Assembly (NCBI GenBank): GCA_019233055.1
Contig: JAFAMV010000112.1
Coordinates: 1 to 64,000 of the forward strand
From: Curvibacter sp.
GTDB lineage: Bacteria; Pseudomonadota; Gammaproteobacteria; Burkholderiales; Burkholderiaceae_C
Direction: 5' to 3'
Length of the DNA stretch: 64,000 nt
Shown here: positions 9,468 through 17,452 of the stretch, piece by piece
How the letters are laid out: each line of letters begins with the position of its first letter
How positions within the stretch are numbered: the first letter of the stretch is position 1
The notes under the pieces: model-generated
Database searches by the model: none
Told to the model about the DNA's origin: nothing
The model's input: the letters and a program-made list of their open reading frames with translations, nothing else
Position numbers and translations under genes: made by a program

Positions 9468-9559
9468 AAAGAAAATTCCTTGAAAAGACAGGCACGGATC
9501 ACACCTTCTGTCCATGCAGCGCTCACTTCGAGCGCCGCGCAGTGTAAAGGAGTCCTTTC

Positions 9560-9952
9560 ATGATCTTCGCCCCCGTGATCCGTCCCGCCGCCTTCCGCCC
9601 CAACCTGCGCGCCATGGACCGCAACCTCGAACGCTTCCTCCACCAGACCCTCTGGTCGCAACCCGATGCCGCCTGCCGGCCCGGCTCGAAGGTCGAGCAG
9701 GACGACAAGAGCTACACCCTGCAGTTGGACGTTCCGGGCCTCGGCCGCGACCAGTTGCAGGTGGACATCGACGCCCACACGGTGCGCATCGAAAGCAGCG
9801 CCGAGGCACCGCGCCGCTATCAAAGCGCCTTCGAACTGCCTCAGGAAATCGATGCCGCCCAGAGCAGTGCCCAGCTCGCAAACGGCGTGCTGACACTCAA
9901 GCTGGTCAAGAAGGTCGCCTCGCCACAGGCCACCCGACTGAACATCCAGTGA
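9560..9952 (+). CDS. Hsp20/alpha-crystallin family small heat-shock protein
   Basis: A 130-residue protein with an alpha-crystallin core (about residues 45-125). The conserved beta-strand segments are SYTLQLDVPGLGRDQLQVDID, which forms the first strands, and the motif LANGVLTLKLVKK (A-x-x-x-n-G-v-L) near the C-terminus. Members are ATP-independent holdases that bind unfolding proteins. The N-terminal region is short. The gene is divergent from the substrate-binding protein gene and is closed by a clear intrinsic terminator at 9973-9996. Confidence 0.85.
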   Translation: MIFAPVIRPAAFRPNLRAMDRNLERFLHQTLWSQPDAACRPGSKVEQDDKSYTLQLDVPGLGRDQLQVDIDAHTVRIESSAEAPRRYQSAFELPQEIDAAQSSAQLANGVLTLKLVKKVASPQATRLNIQ

Positions 9953-9972
9953 GCTGAAGCCGCTCGCCATGA

Positions 9973-9996
9973 CAGGGGCCCCAGGGCCCCTTTTTC
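9973..9996 (+). terminator. Intrinsic terminator after the Hsp20 gene
   Basis: A 7-bp helix (9974-9980 with 9985-9991), four-base loop and T-run 9991-9995 lie about 20 bp after the hsp20 stop codon. Confidence 0.88.
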
Positions 9997-10017
9997 ATGC
10001 CTGGAACAAAAAGACGC

Positions 10018-10055
10018 GAAAAAAAACCCCGCGGCCTCAGAGGGCGACGCGGGGT
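10018..10055 (-). terminator. Intrinsic terminator after the excisionase-HTH/receiver regulator
   Basis: In the minus direction the helix CGCGGGG-side 10054-10048 (read as CCCCGCG) pairs with 10033-10027. It is followed by an eight-base T-run (the A-tract 10019-10026 on the plus strand). It ends the transcript of the regulator gene 50 bp after its stop and stands back-to-back with the hsp20 terminator. Confidence 0.85.
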
Positions 10056-10105
10056 CTGAAGCCAGCCCAGGGCTGGCAAGGGAGGATGGTGGGAGATGGC
10101 GCCGC

Positions 10106-10771
10106 TCAGCCGGTCGACTCCACCTCGGTATTCGCAGCGGCGGAACCATCCGCCGCATCGGGCTCGCGCAACAGACGGCCCAGCAGCTCGGGCAGTTCGG
10201 TCACCAGATTGGGCTTGTAGATCAGCGGGATGTCCCGCAGCGCAAAGGCATAGGGGCGGCGCTGCTCCTCGTCGAGTGAGGTCACCACCACCAATTGGCT
10301 GCGGTTGAGCTCGGGATGGGCCCGCAGGCTGGTCAGCAGGGTGGCACCGTCGATGCCGGGCAGCAACAGATCCAGCAACAGCACATCGGGTTGCAACTGG
10401 CCGTACATGGCCAAACCGACAATGCCGTCGTCGGCCAGATGCAAGGCCACTTCCGGGAAGTGCTGCTGCATCATCAGAGCGACCAGATTCTGGTAGTGCG
10501 CCGAATCCTCGATGAAGAGGACGCGCCGCGGATTGGCCGGACTGCCCCGCTGCGCGCCGCGTCGCCCGGCCCGGCGGTTGGCCAGCCAGCGGTCCACGGA
10601 AACGCGCGAAATGCGTCGATGCCCACCCGGCGTCTTCCAGGCCTCCAGCTCACCCCGGTCCACCATCATCTGGACCGAGCGCACGGCCATGCCCAGTTCG
10701 CGCGCCACCTCGATGGTGGTGCAGTGCTCACCCGCAGGAGGCATGGAGGAGAAGGTGTTTTCGGTGCTCAT
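10106..10771 (-). CDS. Response regulator with N-terminal excisionase/MerR-like HTH and C-terminal receiver
   Basis: The 221-residue protein has an unusual domain order. Residues about 17-66 form a helix-turn-helix of the excisionase type (TTIEVARELGMAVRSVQMMVDRGELEAWKTPGGHRRI, where the wing motif TPGGHRRI is diagnostic). Residues about 82-200 form a receiver. Its acidic pocket is intact: Glu88-Asp89, phospho-acceptor Asp134 in LLLDLLLPGID, Thr164 and Lys186 in IYKPN. It should therefore be phosphorylated, probably to control DNA binding. No cognate kinase is adjacent. It has its own AT-rich promoter and terminator, so it is monocistronic. Confidence 0.85.
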   Translation of the reverse strand: MSTENTFSSMPPAGEHCTTIEVARELGMAVRSVQMMVDRGELEAWKTPGGHRRISRVSVDRWLANRRAGRRGAQRGSPANPRRVLFIEDSAHYQNLVALMMQQHFPEVALHLADDGIVGLAMYGQLQPDVLLLDLLLPGIDGATLLTSLRAHPELNRSQLVVVTSLDEEQRRPYAFALRDIPLIYKPNLVTELPELLGRLLREPDAADGSAAANTEVESTG

Positions 10772-10777
10772 GAATCA

Positions 10778-10808
10778 ATTCTACCGAATTTGCCGATTAA
10801 ATTGTCAA
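10778..10808 (-). promoter_or_regulatory. Candidate promoter of the excisionase-HTH/receiver gene
   Basis: TTGACA (10808-10803) and TAGAAT (10783-10778) on the minus strand, spaced 19 bp, lie in a conspicuously AT-rich block in an otherwise GC-rich window. The -10 ends only six bases before the ATG at 10771, so the message could be leaderless or nearly so. The spacing is longer than optimal. Confidence 0.45.
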
Positions 10809-10931
10809 GAACAGCAAAGTGATATCCAAGTAAATTATTTTTACCTCTCCTGGCATCACCCTGCTCGGCTGGGACGAAGCGTAAACCCGGAGGCCTGCCC
10901 CTCCAATACCCATGGGAAGACCATGGGGAAT

Positions 10932-12008
10932 TCAGGGCTCAGGCCGTTCGAGCGAGTCGAGCGGCCAACGCGGCCGGACGTCAAAACTGTAGAGGGTGCC
11001 GGCACTGGCGGGCCGCGCCTGCAGGCGCATGGCGGCGGCCATCGCGATCATGGCGCCGTTGTCGGTGCACAGGTGCAGCTCCGGGTAATGGACCCGGACC
11101 CGGGCCTGGCGGCAGGCCGCGTCCAACTGCGTCCGCAGCTGGCGGTTGGCCCCGACGCCGCCGGCCACCACCAGACGGCGCAGGCCGGTCTGCCGCAAGG
11201 CGGTCATCGACTTCTTCAACAGCACCTCGACGATGGCCGCCTGGGTGCTGGCCGCCAGATCGGCCTTGCGGTCCTCCAGCGCATCGCCCAGTTTGCGCGC
11301 CTGGGTCAGCACCGCCGTCTTGAGGCCGGCAAAGGAGAAGTCGAGGTCGCCGCTGTGCAGCAGCGGGCGCGGCAGCCTGAAGGCCTGCGGGTCGCCGTGT
11401 TCGGCCAGCCTGGACAACGCCGGTCCGCCCGGGTAGCCCAGGCCCATGAGCTTGGCCGACTTGTCGAACGCCTCGCCGGCCGCATCGTCGATGGTCTCGC
11501 CGAGGATCTGGTAGCACCCCACCCCATCCACCCGCATCAGTTGGGTGTGCCCACCGGACACCAGCAAGGCCACGAACGGGAATTCAGGCGGGTCGGCGCT
11601 CAGGAAGGGCGACAGCAGATGGCCCTCGAGGTGATGCACCCCGATCACCGGCCGGTCCAGCGCGGCGGCCAGCGCGCAGGCCACGCCGGAACCGACGAGC
11701 AGGGCGCCGGCCAGGCCCGGGCCGCGCGTGTAGGCCACCACATCGATCTCCTCCAGACGCCGACCGGCCTCGGCCAGGACCTGGCGGGTCAGGGGCAGCA
11801 CACGCCGGATGTGGTCCCGGCTGGCCAGTTCGGGCACCACGCCGCCATAGGCCTGGTGCATCTCGATCTGGCTGTGCAAGGCATGGGCTTCCAGCCGGGG
11901 GACGCCAACGGCTTCGGCCCGGACCAGGGCCACCCCGGTCTCGTCACAGGAGGATTCGATGCCCAGGATCAAGCCTGGGAAAGCGGTGGCAGGGGTGTCG
12001 GTCGGCAT
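10932..12008 (-). CDS. tsaD: tRNA N6-threonylcarbamoyladenosine transferase TsaD
   Basis: TsaD, with TsaB and TsaE, transfers the threonylcarbamoyl group to A37 of ANN-decoding tRNAs. The 358-residue protein starts [25 protein letters not shown], the characteristic ASKHA N-terminal motif. It carries the metal-binding [10 protein letters not shown], the [14 protein letters not shown] loop, [10 protein letters not shown] and [13 protein letters not shown] near the C-terminus. The frame is open far upstream, but the ATG at 12008 gives the family start. It is divergent from nasT with about 90 bp between the start codons. A 7-bp hairpin without a T-run follows the gene at 10909-10927. Confidence 0.96.
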   Translation of the reverse strand: MPTDTPATAFPGLILGIESSCDETGVALVRAEAVGVPRLEAHALHSQIEMHQAYGGVVPELASRDHIRRVLPLTRQVLAEAGRRLEEIDVVAYTRGPGLAGALLVGSGVACALAAALDRPVIGVHHLEGHLLSPFLSADPPEFPFVALLVSGGHTQLMRVDGVGCYQILGETIDDAAGEAFDKSAKLMGLGYPGGPALSRLAEHGDPQAFRLPRPLLHSGDLDFSFAGLKTAVLTQARKLGDALEDRKADLAASTQAAIVEVLLKKSMTALRQTGLRRLVVAGGVGANRQLRTQLDAACRQARVRVHYPELHLCTDNGAMIAMAAAMRLQARPASAGTLYSFDVRPRWPLDSLERPEP

Positions 12009-12098
12009 GGGGTGCCAAGTGTAGGGCAGCCTTGCCGGGCCCTGCGGCAGACAGGTCTTGTCTGCCACCAGGGCCCACTTCTTGCACAATGCCCGGCC

Positions 12099-12725
12099 AT
12101 GACAGAGGCATTGAGAATCGTCGTGATCGCGCCAGAACCCGTCGGCCTGCACCAGGCCGAGGACTTCGCGCAGGCCCAGGCCGAGCGGTTGCGCAGCCTG
12201 CGCACCGGCCTGGTCGAGGGCGGTTTCAACCTGGTCGCGACCCTGCCCGCCGACGTGTTTCTCAGTGAGCGGCTGGCCCAGCTGCAGCCCGACCTGATCA
12301 TCGTCGACGCCGAAAGCGAAGCCCGCGACGCGCTGGAGCACGTGGTCATGGCGACCCGGGATGAACGCCGCCCCATCGTGCTGTTCACCGACGACGACGA
12401 CACCACCCATGTCAGGGACGCGGTGGCGGCCGGCGTCAGCGCCTACATCGTGGCCGGGCTGTCGACCCAGCGCATCCGCCCCATCCTGGAGGTGGCCCTG
12501 GCGCGCTTCCAGCACGAGCAGAACCTGCGCCACCAACTGGCCGAGGCGCGCGACCAGTTGAGCCAGCGCAAGGTCATCGATCGGGCCAAGGGCCTGCTCA
12601 TGAAACGCCAGAACCTCAGCGAAGCCGAGGCCTATGACAAGCTACGCAAGACCGCCATGGACAAGGGTCTGAAACTGGTCGAAGTGGCCCAGCGCATCCT
12701 GGACATCGCCGACCTGCTCAATTGA
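12099..12725 (+). CDS. nasT: ANTAR-domain antiterminator of nitrate assimilation, NasT
   Basis: A 208-residue regulator with an N-terminal receiver-like domain (about 1-130) and a C-terminal ANTAR RNA-binding domain (about 145-205, with [23 protein letters not shown]). NasT proteins bind two-hairpin leader RNAs and stop formation of a terminator; NasS sequesters NasT when nitrate is absent. The receiver is degenerate: the usual acidic pair is replaced by APEP and the conserved lysine by Ala (SAYIVAGLS), so control is by protein partner rather than phosphorylation. Two matching leaders lie nearby (12889-13013 and 17482-17606). The start is the ATG at 12099; longer upstream reading is antisense to tsaD. 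Confidence 0.9.
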   Translation: MTEALRIVVIAPEPVGLHQAEDFAQAQAERLRSLRTGLVEGGFNLVATLPADVFLSERLAQLQPDLIIVDAESEARDALEHVVMATRDERRPIVLFTDDDDTTHVRDAVAAGVSAYIVAGLSTQRIRPILEVALARFQHEQNLRHQLAEARDQLSQRKVIDRAKGLLMKRQNLSEAEAYDKLRKTAMDKGLKLVEVAQRILDIADLLN

Positions 12726-12760
12726 CGCCTGGATTTGGTGCAGTGCGCCAATCCGGTGCC
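12726..12760 (+). promoter_or_regulatory. Two tandem NtrC-like binding sites upstream of nasS
   Basis: CGCCTGGATTTGGTGCA (12726-12742) and TGCGCCAATCCGGTGCC (12744-12760) resemble the NtrC consensus TGCACCA-n3-TGGTGCA. The second matches 12 of 17 positions compared with a typical glnA site. They begin right after the nasT stop and lie about 100-135 bp upstream of the sigma-54 promoter, the normal enhancer distance. The rest of the 12726-13023 gap holds the promoter and leader described separately. Confidence 0.55.
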
Positions 12761-12861
12761 TGCGCGCCCGTGACCCGACGTGCGTGCCTTGCTTCATCAA
12801 ACTCCGCACCAGCCCTTGACGATCAGCTACATCATCAATAGCAACCTCATGCCGAGAGACA

Positions 12862-12876
12862 TGGCACAGCGCTTGC
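12862..12876 (+). promoter_or_regulatory. Sigma-54 (RpoN) promoter of the nasS-narK operon
   Basis: TGGCAC-AGCGC-TTGC has the invariant GG (-24) and GC (-12) separated by exactly ten bases (GG 12863-12864, GC 12875-12876). Transcription would start near 12888, immediately at the first leader hairpin. Confidence 0.85.
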
Positions 12877-12888
12877 GTTGACCTGGGC

Positions 12889-13013
12889 CTGGCCAACGGC
12901 GGCCAGAACCGGCCCTCCTGGCTTGCGCCAGGGCGGCCACTGGACAAAGGCGTCCCCACCCCGTTTCGCGGCCCGTGCCGCCTGGCGGGCGTGAGGACGC
13001 CTTTCTGTTTTTC
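12889..13013 (+). promoter_or_regulatory. ANTAR (NasT-type) antitermination leader with intrinsic terminator, upstream of nasS
   Basis: Hairpin P1 is CTGGCC-AACGGC-GGCCAG (12889-12906). Hairpin P2 is GGAC-AAAGGC-GTCC (12942-12955). Both hexaloops have A at position 1 and G at position 4, the recognition rule for ANTAR proteins. P2 shares its sequence with the 5' arm of a terminator: 12946-12955 pairs over 10 bp with 12995-13004, followed by CTGTTTTTC. NasT binding to P1/P2 would therefore block the terminator and permit expression of nasS and narK. Confidence 0.85.
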
Positions 13014-13023
13014 AGCCCTGACC

Positions 13024-14247
13024 ATGGAGAAGCCCGTGTCCCCGTCCCCAGCCCCGGGTCCCGCCACCGGGATGCCGCCCACCGGCCCCCTGCCCGCTCC
13101 AGCCCCCGCCCCGGCGCGCCTGGAACTGCCCGAGGTCCGCATCGGCTTCCTGCCCCTGAGCGACTGCGCCAGCCTCATCATGGCGGCCGAGCTGGGCCTG
13201 GACCGCCGCCATGGCGTGCAGATCGTGCCCAGCCGCATCGCCAGCTGGGCCGGCATCCGCGACCGCCTGCTGGCCGGTCAGATCGATCTGGCCCACGCCC
13301 TCTACGGCCTGGTCTATGGCGTCCACCTGGGTCTGGGTTCGGCACAACGGGACATGGCGGTGCTCATGACCCTGAACCGCAATGGCCAGGCGATCACGCT
13401 CTCGCGCGCCCTGGCCGGGCAGGGCGCGGTCGACGGCCCGGGACTGGCCGCCCTGCTCAGGCGCTCGCCCGGCCTGTCGCCCACCCTGGCCCAGACCTTC
13501 CCGACCGGCACCCATGCCCTGTGGCTCAACTACTGGCTGGCGGCCTCGGGCATCCACCCCCTGCGCGATGCGCGGGTGATCACGGTGTCGCCTTCGCAGA
13601 TGGTGGCAGGGCTGCAGGCGGGCACCATGGACGGGTTCTGCGCCGGCGAACCCTGGCATCAACTGGCCCTGGACCAGGGGGTGGGCATCACTGCCTGCAC
13701 CAGCCAGGCGATCTGGCCGGACCACCCCGAGAAGGTCTTGGCAGGCACGGCCGATTTCGTCCGCCGCCAGCCCCAGGTCGCGCAGGCGGTGATCCGGGCC
13801 ACGCTGGAGGCCGCCCGCTGGATCGAGGCCAGCGACGACAACCGGCGGCACACCGCGCGCATCCTCGCCGACAAGGCCTATGTGGGCCTGCCCGAGGCGG
13901 TGCTGGCGCCGCGCCTGCTGGGCCGCTATGAGGACGGCCTGGGCCGGCAGTGGCAGGACCCGCAGGGCCTGCGCTTCTTCGGCGACGGGGCGCTCAACTT
14001 CCCCTACCTGTCCGACGGCATGTGGTTCCTGACCCAGTTCAAACGCTGGGGCTGGCTGAGCCGCCACCCGGACTACCTGGCCCTGGCCACCCAGGTCCAG
14101 CAGACCGCGCTGTACCTGGACGCGGCCGCCGGCCTGGACCTGGCCCCGCCCGACAGCCTCTGCCGCCGCAGCACCCTGATCGACGGCAGGGTCTGGGACG
14201 GCAACGCCCCGGCCGCCTATGCCGACAGCTTCGATCTGCACGGATGA
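13024..14247 (+). CDS. nasS: Nitrate sensor NasS (CmpA/NrtA-like binding protein without export signal)
   Basis: A 407-residue protein of the NrtA/CmpA nitrate-binding family; core blocks are VRIGFLPLSDCASLIMAAELGL and TFPTGTHALWLNYWLAASGIHP. It begins with a Pro/Ala-rich stretch and no signal peptide. No ABC permease or ATPase gene is present, so the cytoplasmic sensor NasS, which holds NasT inactive until nitrate binds, is the best call. The ATG at 13024 is used because an in-frame GTG at 12991 lies inside the terminator stem. It is followed 37 bp later by the transporter gene. That the sensor sits behind its own NasT-dependent terminator suggests feedback. Confidence 0.82.
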   Translation: MEKPVSPSPAPGPATGMPPTGPLPAPAPAPARLELPEVRIGFLPLSDCASLIMAAELGLDRRHGVQIVPSRIASWAGIRDRLLAGQIDLAHALYGLVYGVHLGLGSAQRDMAVLMTLNRNGQAITLSRALAGQGAVDGPGLAALLRRSPGLSPTLAQTFPTGTHALWLNYWLAASGIHPLRDARVITVSPSQMVAGLQAGTMDGFCAGEPWHQLALDQGVGITACTSQAIWPDHPEKVLAGTADFVRRQPQVAQAVIRATLEAARWIEASDDNRRHTARILADKAYVGLPEAVLAPRLLGRYEDGLGRQWQDPQGLRFFGDGALNFPYLSDGMWFLTQFKRWGWLSRHPDYLALATQVQQTALYLDAAAGLDLAPPDSLCRRSTLIDGRVWDGNAPAAYADSFDLHG

Positions 14248-14284
14248 CCCCTTTCCTTCACTTCACCCACCGCGAGGCCTCACC

Positions 14285-15550
14285 ATGTTCAACTTCCGCG
14301 AGTTCCTGAGATCCGGGCACGCCCCCACGCTGTGGTCGGCGTTTCTCTATTTCGGCTTCTCCTTCGCCATCTGGTCCATCAACGGCAGCATGGCGCCTTT
14401 CATCACGGAAAGCCTGCACCTGAGCCCGACCCAGAAGGGGCTGATGCTGTCGATCCCGATCTTCGCCGGCGCCTTCATGCGCTTCCCGCTCGGCCTGCTG
14501 GCCCAGTACATCGGCCGCAAGAAGGCCACCCTGGTCGAGATGGCCGGCATCGCCATCGCCATGGCCTACGGCTACTTCTTCGTCCAGACCTTTGATGATC
14601 TGCTGGCCATGGGCGTGCTGCTCGGGGTGGCGGGCGCCAGCTTCGGCGTCGCCATGTCGCTGGGCTCGGGCTCCTTCCCGCCGCGCTACAAGGGGCTGGC
14701 GATGGGCATCGTCGGCGCCGGCAATGTCGGCACCGCGGTGGCCGCCCTGCTCGCCCCGCTGCTGGCCCAGCGCTACGGCTGGCAGGCGGTGTACGGCCTG
14801 GCCTCGCTGAGCGTGGCCGCCCCGGCGCTGGTGATGGTGGTCTTCGCCCAGGAGCCGCCCGACCTGGCTGCCCATTCGACCCTGCGCGAGCACCTGGGCT
14901 GCCTGTTCGAAAAGGACGGCTGGGCCTTCAGCCTGATCTACGCAGTGACCTTCGGCGGCTTCGTGGGCCTGGCCGCCTTCCTGCCCAGCTACTTCTATGA
15001 GCAGTTCGGCGTGAGCAAGGTGCAGGCCGGTCAACTGACGATGCTGGCGGCCTTTCTCGGTGCCGCGCTGCGCGTGATGGGCGGCTGGCTGTCCGACCTC
15101 TGGGGCGGGGTGAACACCCTCACCGGCGTGCTGGTCCTGGTGGCCCTGACCCTGGTGGGCTGCGCCTTCGCCCAGGGGTCGCTGACCCTGACCGTGCTGC
15201 TGTTCCTGCTGTGCTTTTCCGCCCTGGGCGCCGGCAACGGCGCCCTGTTCCAACTGGTGCCGCTGCGCTGGCCGCTGACCACGGCGGTCGCCGGCTCCAT
15301 GATCGGCGAACTGGGTGCCCTGGGCGGCGGCTTCATCCCCAATGGCATGGGCCTGGCCAAGCAATACGCCGGCAGCTACACCCTGGGTTTCCTGGGCTTC
15401 GCCGCCTGCGCCGTGCTGGTGCTGGCCCTGCTGCGTCGCATGCAGATCCGCTGGACCCGCACCTGGGCCGAAAAAGGCGGCAGGGCCCGTCCCGCGGCGG
15501 CACCGGCACCGGCCCAGACGCAGGCCCGGCAGCGCCCCCTGGCGGGCTGA
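14285..15550 (+). CDS. narK: MFS nitrate/nitrite transporter (NarK/NNP family)
   Basis: A 421-residue polytopic inner-membrane protein with about 12 predicted helices. Family features include FSFAIWSINGSMAPFI in helix 1 and the cytoplasmic MFS signature GLLAQYIGRKKATLVEM. The nitrate signature appears in helix 5 (GVAGASFGVAMSLGSGSFPPRYKGLAMGIVGAGNVGTA) and again near helix 11 (GSMIGELGALGGGFIPNGMG). The 40-residue C-terminal tail is basic and Pro/Ala-rich. It is co-transcribed with nasS and converges on the kinase gene, the two stops being 17 bp apart. In an assimilation cluster it most likely imports nitrate. Confidence 0.9.
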   Translation: MFNFREFLRSGHAPTLWSAFLYFGFSFAIWSINGSMAPFITESLHLSPTQKGLMLSIPIFAGAFMRFPLGLLAQYIGRKKATLVEMAGIAIAMAYGYFFVQTFDDLLAMGVLLGVAGASFGVAMSLGSGSFPPRYKGLAMGIVGAGNVGTAVAALLAPLLAQRYGWQAVYGLASLSVAAPALVMVVFAQEPPDLAAHSTLREHLGCLFEKDGWAFSLIYAVTFGGFVGLAAFLPSYFYEQFGVSKVQAGQLTMLAAFLGAALRVMGGWLSDLWGGVNTLTGVLVLVALTLVGCAFAQGSLTLTVLLFLLCFSALGAGNGALFQLVPLRWPLTTAVAGSMIGELGALGGGFIPNGMGLAKQYAGSYTLGFLGFAACAVLVLALLRRMQIRWTRTWAEKGGRARPAAAPAPAQTQARQRPLAG

Positions 15551-15567
15551 GCCTTTGTCCCTGCCGC

Positions 15568-17334
15568 TCAGCGCGGCAGGAACAGCAGCCAGTACAGCAG
15601 GAGCAGGTTGACCAGCAGGCTGAATGCCGCCAGCAGGCGCCAGAACAGCACGGGATCACGGCTCAGCAGCGGGCTGGCGACGCCAGGGCCCATCGGGCGC
15701 ATGGACCCCCGCTCCAGGGCCAGCACCAGTTCCTCGGCGGTCTCGAACCGTGCCGGGGCCTGGCGTGCCACCGCCTTCAGGGCCAGTTGGTCCAGCCACA
15801 CCGGCACCTCGGGGTTGTGCCGGCTCGGCGGCAGAGGGTCCCGGTAGTAGCGCCCCAGTTGGTAGGGCAGCACCTCGCCATAGGGCAGACGGCCCCGGCT
15901 CAGCAACTGGTAGAGGGTCACCCCGAGGGCGAACAGATCGCTCTGGGCGTCGGGCAGGCGGCCGCCCTCGCCGGCAGCACCGCCCCGCTCATAGCCGGGC
16001 CATTGTTCCGGGTTCATGTAGCTGGGGGTCCCCGCATGCAGCTGCCGCGTGGCCGCAGGTTCGCGGCCGCTGAGTGCCACCCCGAGGTCCAGCAGACGCA
16101 GCACACCGTCCTCGTCCAGGTGCAGGTTGTCGGGCTTGACGTCGCGGTGCACCACCCCCTGCCGGTGCAGCAGCCCCAGGGTGCGGGCCGCCTGCAGCGC
16201 CAGTTCGACCGCCTGCCCCGCACCAAAAGCCTGCTGGCGCGCCAGCCGCTGCCCCAGGGTCTCGCCGCGGTGCCATTCATAGAGCAGGTAGAAGCAATCG
16301 CTGCGCGGCCCCATGGCATGCGTGCCCGCCGGCGGCCAATCGACCAGCCGCGCCAGATGCTCGGCCGCCCGCCCGCCCTGCATGCGCCGGGCCACCCAGG
16401 CTTCATGGGCCAGGGTGGCGCGTTCCTCGTGGTCATGGGCCCGCTGGGGATGCAGGGTCTTGAGCGCATACAGGCGCTGGCTGGCCGGATCCCGCACCTG
16501 GTAGAGGCGGAACACCCCGCTGTCGGCCACCAGGGCGGTCACCACCAGGCCATCGACCCCGTCGCCGACCTTGAGCAGGGGCAACACGCCCTGCGCGGCC
16601 GCACGCCGGGCGTCATCCTGCAGCAGGGCCTCCTGGGCGCCCAGCACCCGCACCACCAGGGCGCTGACATTGTCCTGGCTACCATGGCGCAGCGCGGACT
16701 CGACCAGCGCCTCGCTCAGGGCCTGGGCGCCCAGACCCCGGGCCAGCAGCTCGCGCCATTCACGGCTGGGCAGCACCCCATGCACCCCGTCGGACACCAG
16801 CACGAAGAGGTCGCCGCTGTGCAGGTCGCCCTGGCTGTAATCGACCAGGATGCGGTCGTCCAGCCCCATGGCCCGGGTCAGCTGGTGGCTGAGGTCGCGG
16901 TGGCCCACCGCATGGTCCGTGGTCAGTTGCAGGCGTTCGCCATCACGCACCAGATAGGCGCGCGTATCCCCGACATGGGCCACGGTGTACGACTGGCCGC
17001 ACAAAACCAGGGCGGTCAGGGTGCTCAGGCCCAGGCGTGGTGCCTGGCGGCGGTTCATGGCCGCCAGCCAGCTGTTCTGGGCCGCGATGACCCGGTCCAG
17101 CGCCACCGTGGTCTCCCAGGTGTCGGGGGTGCCGAAATAGTCGTGCAGCAGGGTGTTGACGCTGGTCTGGGCCGCATCGCGCCCCAGGCCGCCCTGGCTC
17201 ACCCCATCGGCAATGGCCGCCACCACGCCGCGCGAGCGGTCCGCGCCCTGCCCTTGCAGCAGACCCGCGAAATCCTCGTTGCTGCCCTTGCGGCCGGCCT
17301 GGGAGACGAAGCCGAAATCAAGATCGAAACTCAT
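15568..17334 (-). CDS. Bifunctional PP2C-type protein phosphatase / Ser-Thr protein kinase, membrane-anchored
   Basis: The 588-residue fusion has a PP2C phosphatase domain (about 5-235) with metal-site motifs NED (19-21), ADGVSQGG (Asp43), HVGDTRAYL (Asp123), SDGVHG (Asp182) and GSQDNVSALV (Asp221). A protein kinase domain (about 265-540) follows, with ATP lysine Lys292 (YALKTL), catalytic loop HRDVKPDN (396-403), DLG in place of DFG (416-418) and GTPSYMNPEQW. A C-terminal transmembrane helix at about 562-586 leaves both domains cytoplasmic. It lies antisense between the nas and nir operons, divergent from nirB, so it shares the 17335-17646 control region. Its targets are unknown; a role in nitrate regulation is inferred from position. 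Confidence 0.88.
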   Translation of the reverse strand: MSFDLDFGFVSQAGRKGSNEDFAGLLQGQGADRSRGVVAAIADGVSQGGLGRDAAQTSVNTLLHDYFGTPDTWETTVALDRVIAAQNSWLAAMNRRQAPRLGLSTLTALVLCGQSYTVAHVGDTRAYLVRDGERLQLTTDHAVGHRDLSHQLTRAMGLDDRILVDYSQGDLHSGDLFVLVSDGVHGVLPSREWRELLARGLGAQALSEALVESALRHGSQDNVSALVVRVLGAQEALLQDDARRAAAQGVLPLLKVGDGVDGLVVTALVADSGVFRLYQVRDPASQRLYALKTLHPQRAHDHEERATLAHEAWVARRMQGGRAAEHLARLVDWPPAGTHAMGPRSDCFYLLYEWHRGETLGQRLARQQAFGAGQAVELALQAARTLGLLHRQGVVHRDVKPDNLHLDEDGVLRLLDLGVALSGREPAATRQLHAGTPSYMNPEQWPGYERGGAAGEGGRLPDAQSDLFALGVTLYQLLSRGRLPYGEVLPYQLGRYYRDPLPPSRHNPEVPVWLDQLALKAVARQAPARFETAEELVLALERGSMRPMGPGVASPLLSRDPVLFWRLLAAFSLLVNLLLLYWLLFLPR

Positions 17335-17373
17335 GCACCAGCTCCAAGCACCATCCATGCCCAGGCTGGTGCA
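17334..17373. promoter_or_regulatory. NtrC-like half-site cluster upstream of nirB
   Basis: TGCACCA (17334-17340), GCACCA (17348-17353) and TGCCCAGGCTGGTGCA (17358-17373) are matches to NtrC half-sites. They lie 80-120 bp upstream of the nirB sigma-54 promoter and overlap the start of the divergent kinase gene. A GGTGCGCACC palindrome at 17430-17439 is a further, weaker candidate. Confidence 0.45.
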
Positions 17374-17452
17374 ATCGGGATTGGAAAGCGCCACCCGACG
17401 GCCGCCGTCCGACCATGCCGACCCAGCCTGGTGCGCACCGGCGCGAAATGCC

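Noticed and set aside
12991-13023. GTG start of nasS 11 codons upstream
   Set aside because: It lies within the 3' side of the leader terminator and has no ribosome-binding site; the ATG at 13024 is outside the terminator.
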